From NCBI GenBank assembly GCA_028281495.1, contig JANQJU010000042.1, forward strand, positions 1 to 64,000: a stretch of DNA of 64,000 nt, in the 5' to 3' direction. How positions within the stretch are numbered: the stretch's first letter is position 1; every line of letters starts with the position of its first letter. Under the pieces are notes generated by a model. It saw only the letters and a program-made list of their open reading frames with translations, did no database searches and was not told where the DNA came from. The stretch comes from SAR324 cluster bacterium. Lineage in GTDB: Bacteria > SAR324 > NAC60-12. This document shows, piece by piece, positions 54,924 through 62,802 of this stretch. Both the position numbers and the translations under genes were made by a program.

Positions 54924-55937
54924 ATGATGCAATCTCAACTCAATCCATCTTCACAATTCAAATTTTTGAAAACGCTAATACAAACCCTAGTAGGCGCACT
55001 GTTTTTTGGGTTATTGAGTACGGTCGCATATGCTACCGATCCTTTACCTCTCAACGAGTTTGAGGCCGGGAAGGCTTCCTCAGCAAGCGAGGTTAATGAG
55101 AATTTTAAATTGCTGAAAGACCTTGCCGTTTCATCAGCAAACTCCATCAACTCAATCACGAGTGGCGGAACCGTGCCAGCTCCGCCAAACTGCTTTGGTG
55201 CTAACGAGGCGTTGCGATGGAAAGATGGAGCATGGATCTGCGGAACATTTGGCGCTGCGCCGGGGCCTTTGTTTGCTCACTATACATTTGATACCACGGA
55301 CGTAGGGCGGGATTCCGTGGGAACCTATACCACTTTTGACCACAACGACGTCACTCAAACGACTACGGATGTGAAGGTAGGCACTGGCGCTTTGTCAAGC
55401 CCAGGCAATGGAAGTGGGCTTCGAATCGCCGCAGATATTGATTTTGAACCCGACACTTTTACCATCGCTTTTTGGTTAAAACCCAACACATTGAGCAATG
55501 GGCCATTTATACTCGCACATCAAGGAAAGTCCTCTGGCCTTCGAGCGTACGGCGTGTATGCAAGAAGTGATGGGAAGGTCTTTTTCGTGACAACAAATGT
55601 CGGTACATTTGAAACCAGTGTAGAATCGTCTGCAACTATTTCCGTGGGTACCTGGACTCATATAGCGATTTCTTACGGCCCAGATGCTAACGGTGATACC
55701 AGACGAACTCTCTACATCAATGGTATGTCTAATAATTCCAACGTCGTGACTTCTGAATTGGAGTATAGTTCTCCCTTGCCAGAGAAAACCTATTTTGGTC
55801 AGCATATTGAAGTCAATTCGCGATCTTTTGATGGGGTTCTTGATGATCTCCGTTTTTACCGTGAAGTTATTCCAGAAGCAGATATCTGTGCTGTTGCACA
55901 ACTGGGTGATGCCAGCATAGATTGCTCCGGTCTATAA
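54924..55937 (+). CDS. Exported LamG-domain protein
   Basis: 337 aa. Signal peptide (about 12-41, ending TVAYATD) without a lipobox, then a helical stretch that begins PLPLNEFEAGKASSASEVNENFKL in spaced form (a common opening of phage-tail-like or adhesin-type exported proteins), a Cys pair (CFGANEALRWKDGAWIC) and a LamG-type domain (LFAHYTFDTTDVGRDSVG; FDGVLDDLRFYREVI). It follows the lipoprotein pair on the same strand by 70 bp. AGGAG precedes two tandem ATGs. It probably acts at the surface with the lipoproteins. Confidence 0.78.
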   Translation: MMQSQLNPSSQFKFLKTLIQTLVGALFFGLLSTVAYATDPLPLNEFEAGKASSASEVNENFKLLKDLAVSSANSINSITSGGTVPAPPNCFGANEALRWKDGAWICGTFGAAPGPLFAHYTFDTTDVGRDSVGTYTTFDHNDVTQTTTDVKVGTGALSSPGNGSGLRIAADIDFEPDTFTIAFWLKPNTLSNGPFILAHQGKSSGLRAYGVYARSDGKVFFVTTNVGTFETSVESSATISVGTWTHIAISYGPDANGDTRRTLYINGMSNNSNVVTSELEYSSPLPEKTYFGQHIEVNSRSFDGVLDDLRFYREVIPEADICAVAQLGDASIDCSGL

Positions 55938-56051
55938 GAGCGTGAGAAGTGGGGAATCACCCAAAAACTCCTCACTGGCACTGGCCACCAAAAATATGCC
56001 GGCCTGGGAAATCCAATTGTTTAATTTGGGTTCGAGGTCGGCAAGTCTCAG

Positions 56052-56951
56052 TTACAACGTTCCCTCCTTTTGAAACATCGCCGGAGTTTTCCCTGCCAGC
56101 TGTGTGAAGACTCGATAAAATTGTGGATAGCTTCCGAAGCCTGCTTCTAAAGCAGCATCCAAGAGTGTATAGCGCGTCCCATCCCCATACAGTGTTAGAA
56201 AACGTTCCATTCGACACCGATTGCGAAAAGCCGTGACCGATAATCCGGTTTGTTGTTTAAACAGACGGCTGATCGTTGCAGGGGTCATCCGAACGTGTTT
56301 TGCCAACGTTTCCAAATCGTCTCGACCTTCTCCAGAGTGGATCCGACCTGCCACTTCCTCAATAGCGGGGTGAATGGTCGATTTGATCGGAATCGCACTT
56401 CCCTTTTCATAAGCCGACCAGATCGAAAGCAACAGATATCCCAACCCCGCCTTATAACGAGCAGGTTCCTGTTCTAACCCCGTTAACTCGTGGCAAAATG
56501 ATAGGAGTGGCTGCAAAGACGCCTTTGGAAGGAATCGTAAGAAGTGCCCAGCAGGGTTTCGCTTGGTCAGTACGGTGGGTCCTGCATGTTCACACAGCTG
56601 ACGAACATAGGTGGGATGAACCACCAGCACCCACATTTGAAAATCGGAAGAACCATCAAGCAACAGGTGATTCTGCTCTGGAAATAACCACAGTACGGAA
56701 CCTGGAACTAGATTCACTCGACGTCCTTGAATCAGGTAGGTGCCTTCGCCTGAAGTGACCAAGTTGCATTCCAGCTCTTCATGCCGATGCACTCGCATCG
56801 AAGCTATCGAGCGTTTCAGCCAAAGATAGCCATAAAGATGATGGGGGTAATCCAGCAACGCTTGCATGTCAAAAAATGATAAGAAGTTGTTGTGAAACGA
56901 GAAGATAGACCTAGATATCTCAGGTATAGTGATAACTGTCTCGTCATTCAA
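56052..56951 (-). CDS. AraC-family transcription regulator
   Basis: 299 aa. N-terminal cupin-like sensor (HRHEELECNLVTSGEGTYLI) and a C-terminal AraC DNA-binding pair of helix-turn-helices (about 200-299: LETLAKHVRMTPATISRLFK, then AALEAGFGSYPQFYRVF). It is divergent from the PhyH-like gene over a 92-bp gap, so it probably controls that gene and itself. The first ATG at 56951 lacks a clear ribosome-binding site; an internal ATG (56867) is possible. Confidence 0.88.
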   Translation of the reverse strand: MNDETVITIPEISRSIFSFHNNFLSFFDMQALLDYPHHLYGYLWLKRSIASMRVHRHEELECNLVTSGEGTYLIQGRRVNLVPGSVLWLFPEQNHLLLDGSSDFQMWVLVVHPTYVRQLCEHAGPTVLTKRNPAGHFLRFLPKASLQPLLSFCHELTGLEQEPARYKAGLGYLLLSIWSAYEKGSAIPIKSTIHPAIEEVAGRIHSGEGRDDLETLAKHVRMTPATISRLFKQQTGLSVTAFRNRCRMERFLTLYGDGTRYTLLDAALEAGFGSYPQFYRVFTQLAGKTPAMFQKEGTL

Positions 56952-57043
56952 GTCTTTGCAATGAGGCGTCTACACACCATCAACCATGGGGGGATTACCA
57001 TGGCCACCACCATCCAAAAAACTAAGAAAATTGAGGAGTTGTT

Positions 57044-57787
57044 ATGAGTTTTCAGGTCGCTGCTTCGGAAAAACAAGCCTTTGAAGAGAAAGGCTACGTT
57101 GTATTAAAAAAAGTTCTATCGGGAGATCAGTTGCGCGTTTTACATCAGGAATGTCGCCGGTTTATGGACGAAGAGAATGCAGAAATGGACGCCCAAGGGG
57201 TGGATAATATCAATCTGAGTTTTCGAGACCGCCGCTATTTCTTGCCAATGAAGCTAAAACAAAGTGAGGCGATTCGCTCAATTGCATTCAGCCCCACAAT
57301 GGCTGACGTGTGCCATGCCTTGTTGGGACCTCGTGTGTATTTTTTTCTCGATCAGCTGGTCATGAAGGGAGCGGAAGAAGGCATGGCTTTCAGTTGGCAC
57401 CAAGATTCAGGGTACATTCCATTTGCCCACCGCCCTTACCTTACTTGCTGGTTACCTCTTGATGATGTGAACAAGGTCAATGGGACGGTTTATTTATTGT
57501 CTTATGAAGAAGCAGGCACTCGGCATCGAGTGGAACATGTTAAAGATGAAGTGATTCAAGATAAGGTGGGCTATTTCGGTGACAAGCCAGGAACTCCGGC
57601 TTACTTGAAGGCAGGTGATATGGCTGCTTTTTCCAGTACGGTATTCCATCGCAGTGGCCCAAATACGACGAAGAATATGAGACGAGTGTTGCTTTTGCAA
57701 TACTCTGCCGAACCTATCTACAATCTCGACGGACAGCCTCGACATTGGGTGGAGCCGTTTCTGGAGGAAGGGAAACTAGTGGCATAA
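57044..57787 (+). CDS. Phytanoyl-CoA dioxygenase (PhyH) family Fe(II)/2-oxoglutarate oxygenase
   Basis: 247 aa. The iron triad is visible: His119 and Asp121 in WHQDSGY and His202 in VFHRSGPN, with Arg213/Arg214 for 2-oxoglutarate. Opening EEKGYVVLKKVLSGDQL and PYLTCWLPLDDVNKVNG are typical of the family. It hydroxylates an unknown small molecule or acyl substrate in the cytosol. GAGGAG lies before the ATG at 57044. The divergent AraC protein is the likely regulator. Confidence 0.9.
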   Translation: MSFQVAASEKQAFEEKGYVVLKKVLSGDQLRVLHQECRRFMDEENAEMDAQGVDNINLSFRDRRYFLPMKLKQSEAIRSIAFSPTMADVCHALLGPRVYFFLDQLVMKGAEEGMAFSWHQDSGYIPFAHRPYLTCWLPLDDVNKVNGTVYLLSYEEAGTRHRVEHVKDEVIQDKVGYFGDKPGTPAYLKAGDMAAFSSTVFHRSGPNTTKNMRRVLLLQYSAEPIYNLDGQPRHWVEPFLEEGKLVA

Positions 57788-57811
57788 CGTGTTCAAGACT
57801 TTGGAGTAGAG

Positions 57812-58273
57812 TTACGAGGAAGGCGAAAGTTGCACTGTCATGAGGACATATTTATCGCGAGGCTTAAATTGAGCCTTCGCATACAGCTTCTGCGCTCGGG
57901 TGTTGGCTCGGGCGACTTCTAAATGGAGTGCTTCGATATCCATTTTGCTAGCTTCGGCTTTGATCTGTTCCAAGGTTTCTGCCCCGATGCCTTGACCGCG
58001 AAATTTCGGCAGGAGGTAAAACTCATCCACAAAGGCATCAAAGCCTCCAAACTCGATGCTGAACCCTCTACACAACGCGATATACCCTGCCAGTTCCTCC
58101 TCACTGTAAATCAACCAAATCCCCCCTAAGTTGTGGTCAGAAATCAGTTTCCGTATGGCCGATGTTCTTTCGATCTCGGTCGTCTCCAGCGATTCGAATT
58201 CATGATAGGCTGCGACTAAAGGCAAAACGGTATCGATTTGGTTTTCAGTCAGCAATTGAAGTTGGATCGTCAT
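57812..58273 (-). CDS. GNAT family N-acetyltransferase
   Basis: 153 aa. Acetyl-CoA-binding motif FRGQGIGAETLEQIKAEA and the C-terminal NTRAQKLYAKAQFKPRDKYVLM segment define a single GNAT domain. GAGG precedes the ATG. Substrate unknown. It converges on the PhyH-like gene with a 24-bp gap. Confidence 0.88.
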   Translation of the reverse strand: MTIQLQLLTENQIDTVLPLVAAYHEFESLETTEIERTSAIRKLISDHNLGGIWLIYSEEELAGYIALCRGFSIEFGGFDAFVDEFYLLPKFRGQGIGAETLEQIKAEASKMDIEALHLEVARANTRAQKLYAKAQFKPRDKYVLMTVQLSPSS

Positions 58274-58467
58274 GATGATGCCTCTTATAAAGTGTTGTGT
58301 TCAATTGAGTCTTCCCTTTGATAAGATATTTTCCAATACTCTAATAAAAAAAGTAAAATACTTCACTATGTCAATCAATTGGAGCGCTCTTGGAGTGTCT
58401 GGTTCCGGCCTCTAAAGCGTGTCTATTACAAATGATTATCAAGATTGTGACTCTGGAGAAACGTCCT

Positions 58468-58959
58468 ATGTCCGAAGTGACGACCTACTACTTAGAAATG
58501 AATTCCCCAGATGCCTTGAACGCGAAGACCGAGTCACAAGGTTTGGTGGTGACCGAGTGTAAAATCAAGCAGTTTGAGTACAATCGGTACCTATATGGGT
58601 TGGTGGGCAAGGCGTGGAAATGGACCGACAAATTACCCTGGACTGAGGAACAATGGAAAACCTACGCTGAAGATAAAAATTTGAGGCTCTGGGTGGCCTA
58701 TTGCCAAGGAACTCCGGCAGGATACTTCGAACTGCACAAACAAAAGGATGATATTGAAATTGCCTACTTCGGATTGGCCTCCGAGTTCATCGGAAAAGGA
58801 TGGGGTGGGTATTTACTCAGCGAAGCCATCCGTCAGGCGTGGAATTGGCAAGCCGCACGGGTATGGGTCCATACCTGCACCCTGGATCATCCCAGCGCAT
58901 TAAAAAATTATCAATCGCGGGGTATGACGATTTATCGAACAGAAGTTTCACCGAATTGA
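58468..58959 (+). CDS. GNAT family N-acetyltransferase
   Basis: 163 aa from the ATG at 58468 (GGAG ten bases upstream); open frames to 58432 or 58390 lack such a site. Motifs: LRLWVAYCQGTPAGYFELHK, FIGKGWGGYLLSEAIRQAW (acetyl-CoA site) and HPSALKNYQSRGMTIY. Substrate unknown. A set of repeats and the ATPase-nuclease gene follow. Confidence 0.85.
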   Translation: MSEVTTYYLEMNSPDALNAKTESQGLVVTECKIKQFEYNRYLYGLVGKAWKWTDKLPWTEEQWKTYAEDKNLRLWVAYCQGTPAGYFELHKQKDDIEIAYFGLASEFIGKGWGGYLLSEAIRQAWNWQAARVWVHTCTLDHPSALKNYQSRGMTIYRTEVSPN

Positions 58960-58989
58960 AGTTACACTGGCCTTCCCGTTTTTGTAGGT

Positions 58990-59094
58990 CAACGATTATG
59001 TGCCCAGTTGTGACAAACAACGATTATGTGCATAGTTGTGACAAAGGATTCCAACAATTGTGTTTGCTGTTGTGACAAACGAATTCAACGATTG
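58990..59094. repeat. Three direct repeats with TTGTGACAAA, upstream of the ATPase-nuclease gene
   Basis: CAACGATTATGTGC starts at 58990 and 59018 and a diverged CAACAATTGTG at 59052; each is followed by TTGTGACAAA (59008, 59036, 59070), and a further CAACGATTG lies at 59086-59094. The first two units are 28 bp apart, the third is 34 bp on. TTGT-G-ACAA is a near-palindrome, so these could be operators just 8-110 bp before the ATG at 59103. Confidence 0.82.
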
Positions 59095-59102
59095 AGGTTC
59101 TG

Positions 59103-60848
59103 ATGGAATATCCATTACCTGAACGTATCGGCACGCCAGATCTATTCGTCGGGCGCACGCAAGAGTTTGCCAACATTGGGGCTTGGCTTCGTGGAGTGCA
59201 TAAAGGCATCTCCGGCTCGGTAGCGTTGTTGGCTCGGAAAAAGAGTGGCAAGACCGCCATTGTACAGCGATTGTTCAATCGTTTATGGAGTGAAAACGGA
59301 GCGATCATTCCGTTTTATTATGAAATCAAAGCCAAAAAAGTGGGGTTAGCGACCTTTGCAGAAGACTATTTCCGCCATTTTGCATCACAATATATCTCGT
59401 TTCTCGAACGAGACCCCGCATTGGTCCGCAAACCTTTCCAATTGGAGGAGATTCTAGACTACGGGCGGCAGCAGCAAAATCGTTATCTGGTATCGGATGT
59501 CGAAGCGTTGCTTCGTGAAAAAGAATCAGGCCATGCCGATTTGATGTGGATGTTGGCGTATCAAGCACCACACACTTATGCAGGAGTCCTAGAGCGGCGG
59601 TGGGTGGTGATGTTGGATGAGTTCCAAAATCTCTCCGAATACATCTACACAGATGAACTCAAAACCTTGAAAGATGAAAGCATGGTTGGGAGTTATCACG
59701 AACATGCTGAATCCAAAATTGCGCCGATGTTCGTGACGGGGTCGTATGTAGGATGGCTAGTCCATGTCGTGAATAAGTATTTGGAAGCAGGCCGTTTGGA
59801 TTTTTGGATGCTGTCTCCCTACTTGAAGTCCGAGGAAGCATTGGAAGCCGTTTATCGGTATGCCGATTATTTTGAAGTGCCCATTACCAATCAAACAGCC
59901 GTATTGATCAACCAACTTTGTCAGAGTGATCCGTTTTTCATCTCGCGCGTTCTCAGCAGCCAAGCATCTCACAAAGATCTGACCCATGCAAAAGGGGTCT
60001 CGGATACTGTTCATTACGAATTAACAGAGCGCAAATCTGGGTTTGCTCGCACTTGGGCCGAGTATATTGACCTTTCCTTGGACCGAATCAACGACACCCA
60101 TGCCCGGAAAATTTTGTTATTCCTCACCAAGCATGCTGAGCGAGAATGGACTCACCATGAAATTCAAGATGAGTTGAATCTGCCGCTGGATCTAAAAGAA
60201 CTGCTTCGAAAGCTCCTCACTTTATCTCAAAGCGATTTGATCGAAGAAGGCTCGTCTGACATCCATTTTCGCGGATTGCGTGATGGCACGTTGTACCTAA
60301 TTTTGCGCAACCGTTTCGAGGAAGAAGTCAGAGAGTTCGAACCAGCATTGCGTCAGGATTTCATGCTCCAATATGAAGCTCTGAAAAAACAGAATCGAGC
60401 GTTACAAGGTAAACTGAATCATCTCTCCGGCAAGATTGCAGAAGACCTTCTGGCGACAGAGCTTCGCAGCCGCAAACGAGTTCACTTATCGGATTTTTTT
60501 GAGGGGTTTGAAACTGAGGCAACTTGGAATCTTTCTGAAGTGAGAACCCGTGTTCAATTTCAACGTCCCGATGGCAAATCGTACGAAATCGATGTGTGGG
60601 CTAAAACTGATAGCAATCGACTGTTATGTATCGAAGTGAAAAAGAGTCAAACTGTGATGGGGCTTCCCACAGTTCAGGACTTCCTGGAAAAATTGAACTG
60701 GCTTCAAGGTTCGTTTAAAGAGCAATCGGTTCGAGGGGCGTTTTTGTCAATGGGGGGATTTACCGAAGAAGCCCAGGAGTTTTGCCAGAAACACAGAATT
60801 GGCACGGCACTACGGCTGGTGTTCATTGATCATTTTTTTGAAAGTTAA
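59103..60848 (+). CDS. AAA/STAND-type ATPase with C-terminal PD-(D/E)XK nuclease-like domain, paralogue
   Basis: 581 aa, similar along the full length to the protein at 5954-7717 (well over half identical by eye). Walker A ARKKSGKT, Walker B RWVVMLDEFQN, FVTGSYVGW, a winged-helix-like THHEIQDELNL and the nuclease-like core EIDVWAKTDSNRLLCIEVKK are all kept, so both catalytic parts look intact. GAGG precedes the ATG. Direct repeats flank it on both sides: possible operators upstream and a 28-bp repeat over its stop. No neighbouring gene explains its role. Confidence 0.8.
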   Translation: MEYPLPERIGTPDLFVGRTQEFANIGAWLRGVHKGISGSVALLARKKSGKTAIVQRLFNRLWSENGAIIPFYYEIKAKKVGLATFAEDYFRHFASQYISFLERDPALVRKPFQLEEILDYGRQQQNRYLVSDVEALLREKESGHADLMWMLAYQAPHTYAGVLERRWVVMLDEFQNLSEYIYTDELKTLKDESMVGSYHEHAESKIAPMFVTGSYVGWLVHVVNKYLEAGRLDFWMLSPYLKSEEALEAVYRYADYFEVPITNQTAVLINQLCQSDPFFISRVLSSQASHKDLTHAKGVSDTVHYELTERKSGFARTWAEYIDLSLDRINDTHARKILLFLTKHAEREWTHHEIQDELNLPLDLKELLRKLLTLSQSDLIEEGSSDIHFRGLRDGTLYLILRNRFEEEVREFEPALRQDFMLQYEALKKQNRALQGKLNHLSGKIAEDLLATELRSRKRVHLSDFFEGFETEATWNLSEVRTRVQFQRPDGKSYEIDVWAKTDSNRLLCIEVKKSQTVMGLPTVQDFLEKLNWLQGSFKEQSVRGAFLSMGGFTEEAQEFCQKHRIGTALRLVFIDHFFES

Positions 60849-60921
60849 CCGAGAGTCTCAATCTTTTAAAAGCTAACCGAGAGTCTCAATTCTTTAAAAG
60901 CCAACCGAGAGTCTCAATCGA
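60841..60921. repeat. 28-bp tandem repeat shared by two converging stop codons
   Basis: Copies start at 60841, 60869 and 60897 with a constant 28-bp period: AAAG(T/C)(T/C)AACCGAGAGTCTCAA with a T-rich end. The first copy contains the TAA of the ATPase-nuclease gene and the last contains the TGA of the converging small gene, so both genes end inside the array. Each unit has the small palindrome GAGA-G-TCTC. Confidence 0.88.
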
Positions 60922-61249
60922 TAAAGCGGAAATCGTCAAAACGGAGCTCACATTGACCCGGGTCGATGTTGTCGATACCGGCCAGGCCATCGGCGTCGGT
61001 GGTGCCCTCAAAGGTTTTGCCGTCAGGAAGCTTCAGTTTGAATTTTTTGTTTTTGATGGGATTTCCACTAGGATCGACGAGTTTCAATTCAATCCACGAT
61101 TTTTCCGACCGATCACAAGGAACCGAAGCCTTGGCTGCTGGTTGAGATGAAAAGTTTTTGTCCGCGGCAGCACCACTCCGTTTGAGGGTGTCTGCTGCTT
61201 CAGGGGTTGGAGTTTCTTGAGGTCGTACAAAAACAGGAGAAGTCGCCAT
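60914..61249 (-). CDS. Small protein with carboxypeptidase-regulatory-like (spike/effector-associated) domain
   Basis: 111 aa. After an N-terminal Pro/Ala-rich 48-residue section, the second half reads SWIELKLVDPSGNPIKNKK, then a KLPDGKTFEGTTDADGLAGI stretch and a short end. This beta-sandwich pattern occurs in small proteins and C-terminal parts next to VgrG/PAAR spikes of type VI and related contractile systems. AAGGA precedes the ATG. The protease and helical genes a little further right would fit the same setting. No spike gene is visible, so the link is an inference. Confidence 0.6.
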   Translation of the reverse strand: MATSPVFVRPQETPTPEAADTLKRSGAAADKNFSSQPAAKASVPCDRSEKSWIELKLVDPSGNPIKNKKFKLKLPDGKTFEGTTDADGLAGIDNIDPGQCELRFDDFRFID

Positions 61250-61320
61250 AGAGCATCCTTATTGCAAATTAGATAGGACCTGAGAATTAAATGTGATGCA
61301 AGGTTTGCCGACCCAGAGAA

Positions 61321-61354
61321 CCTCAAGGCGAGCAACTGAGGCGTCGCCTTGAGG
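61321..61354. terminator. Strong hairpin, possible terminator after the SDR gene
   Basis: CCTCAAGGCGA (61321-61331) and its exact complement TCGCCTTGAGG (61344-61354) form an 11-bp stem with a 12-base loop, between the SDR stop and the start of the small spike-like gene. No long T run follows on either strand, so termination would be weak; an alternative is an RNA-processing or regulator-binding site. Confidence 0.5.
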
Positions 61355-61374
61355 CAAACATGGTTTTAGAAAGT

Positions 61375-61431
61375 TGTCTCTAGGTTATGAAACTGTCTCT
61401 AGATTATGAAGCTGTCTCTAGATTATCAAGC
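61375..61431. repeat. 19-bp tandem repeat covering the SDR stop codon
   Basis: TGTCTCTAG(G/A)TTAT(G/C)AA(A/G)C begins at 61375, 61394 and 61413, a constant period of 19. The TAA stop of the SDR gene lies inside the second copy, so the last codons of the gene are copied beyond its own end. The first copy contains the 15-mer TCTCTAGGTTATGAA also found at 1439-1453. Confidence 0.88.
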
Positions 61432-62261
61432 TTGGTATCGAGTCCCAAGGGTTCCCATTCCTTGATTTCTGCGAGCATGGTTTCAGTATGAGCACGCACC
61501 GCGCCAATCGAGTCTTCTCCGAGTTGAAGACGCATCGGGGTGTTTTCGGCTTGCAAAGCTTTATCGATTACAGCCGCCGCCTTAAGTGGGTCGCCTTCTT
61601 GGGCTTGATCCATTTCTTGCGCAAAGGTCCGGATGCCCCCAACGATTTTCTCGTAGGCGTCGATTTTTGGCATATGACGCAGTGCCGATCCGGCAAAACT
61701 CGTGCGGAAGGCACCAGGCTCCACAATCATCACTTTCACCCCAAAGGGTTGCATTTCTTGGACGAGCGCTTCTGAGAGGCCTTCGAGAGCAAATTTAGAC
61801 GCTGAATAGGCTCCAAACCCGGGAAACGACATGGCCCCACCCATGCTAGAAATATTCACAACGGCTCCGTTTCCTTGCTTCCGAAGGATCGGCAAGACTG
61901 CTTTCATGACATTCACTGCTCCAAAAAAATTGGTTTCGAGTTGAGCACGGAGTTCTGCTTCAGGAGTTTCCTCCACAGCCCCCACGATTCCGTACCCTGC
62001 ATTGTTGAGCAGCACGTCAATAGATCCAAATTTTTCCAGAGCAGCCTGAATCGCGGGTTGGAGATGATCGGGATTGGTGACATCCAACGTCACGGCCAAG
62101 ACTCGTTGGGGATCTTGGGCAACGATATCTTCTAGTTTGTCCGTGTTGCGGGCAGTGGCAACCACGTTATAGCCTTGGGACAACGCATATTCAGCAAATG
62201 CCCTTCCAAAGCCTGCTGACGTTCCCGTAATAAACCAAGTTTTTGGATTTTGTGTCGTCAT
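61404..62261 (-). CDS. Short-chain dehydrogenase/reductase
   Basis: 285 aa from the ATG at 62261, which has AAGGAG eight bases upstream; a longer frame to 62336 is rejected. Motifs: TGTSAGFGRAFAEYAL (cofactor site), LLNNAGYG, ISSMGG and the catalytic YSASK, followed by EPGAFRTSF. This is the type often annotated as oxidoreductase with retinol/steroid-dehydrogenase-like sequence; substrate unknown. The stop codon is inside a tandem repeat. Confidence 0.9.
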   Translation of the reverse strand: MTTQNPKTWFITGTSAGFGRAFAEYALSQGYNVVATARNTDKLEDIVAQDPQRVLAVTLDVTNPDHLQPAIQAALEKFGSIDVLLNNAGYGIVGAVEETPEAELRAQLETNFFGAVNVMKAVLPILRKQGNGAVVNISSMGGAMSFPGFGAYSASKFALEGLSEALVQEMQPFGVKVMIVEPGAFRTSFAGSALRHMPKIDAYEKIVGGIRTFAQEMDQAQEGDPLKAAAVIDKALQAENTPMRLQLGEDSIGAVRAHTETMLAEIKEWEPLGLDTKLDNLETAS

Positions 62262-62385
62262 CGTTCTTTCTCCTTGTATAGAGTTTATATTGTGATCAGG
62301 CGACTTTTGTGTCTCTGAGGATTCAATATAAACCAAGGAATCTCATCTCTCTTGAACGCTCTTGCTAAATTTTTGAAGATTTTGG

Positions 62386-62802
62386 CTAATTTCGTTCATA
62401 AAACGTTTCGTTCAAACGGAGCCCTTCTCCTTCGTGAGCATGCTGTTGGGCTTCCAAATACAGACGATTGATTCGTAAGGTGGGACCGCTCACGTCGGGG
62501 TCGTTGAGGATGCGTTGTGCCCACGGAAATGTGGGGTTGGTGTCAAAATCCCAGCCAAAGACAAACATCAAATTGAGGTATTTGCAAAGGTCTTGTTCGC
62601 TCTCTAGGCCATATCGCTTACCCGTCCGTGCGCCATAGCGGCAGACTTGCCGCAATTCGATTTCTCCCAACGAGTCACACGGTTCCGGGAAAAATTCGCG
62701 GAGATGGGCAAGTAGCTTGGTGATAAACTCTTCCAAGGCGATGTCTTCAAACAACTGAATCTGCTCATTGCGTAGACGAAATTGGGACATGACAGGTTCC
62801 AT
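62386..62802 (-). CDS. Small helical protein of a secretion-effector-associated type
   Basis: 138 aa. Sequence such as EEFITKLLAHLREFFPE, ARTGKRYGLESEQDLCKYLNL and FGWDFDTNPTFPWAQRIL resembles small all-helical proteins often encoded beside effectors and spikes of type VI-like systems. I know the pattern from context, not from a named family. Its ATG follows the TAA of the protease-like gene with no gap, so the two are coupled; a second ATG (62790) is also possible. It may be a chaperone, adaptor or immunity-type partner. Confidence 0.6.
   Translation of the reverse strand: MEPVMSQFRLRNEQIQLFEDIALEEFITKLLAHLREFFPEPCDSLGEIELRQVCRYGARTGKRYGLESEQDLCKYLNLMFVFGWDFDTNPTFPWAQRILNDPDVSGPTLRINRLYLEAQQHAHEGEGLRLNETFYERN

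Noticed and set aside
58990..59094. CRISPR array
   Set aside because: Only three units, spacers of a few bases, no cas genes; direct repeats of a promoter region explain it better. The same holds for the other short arrays.
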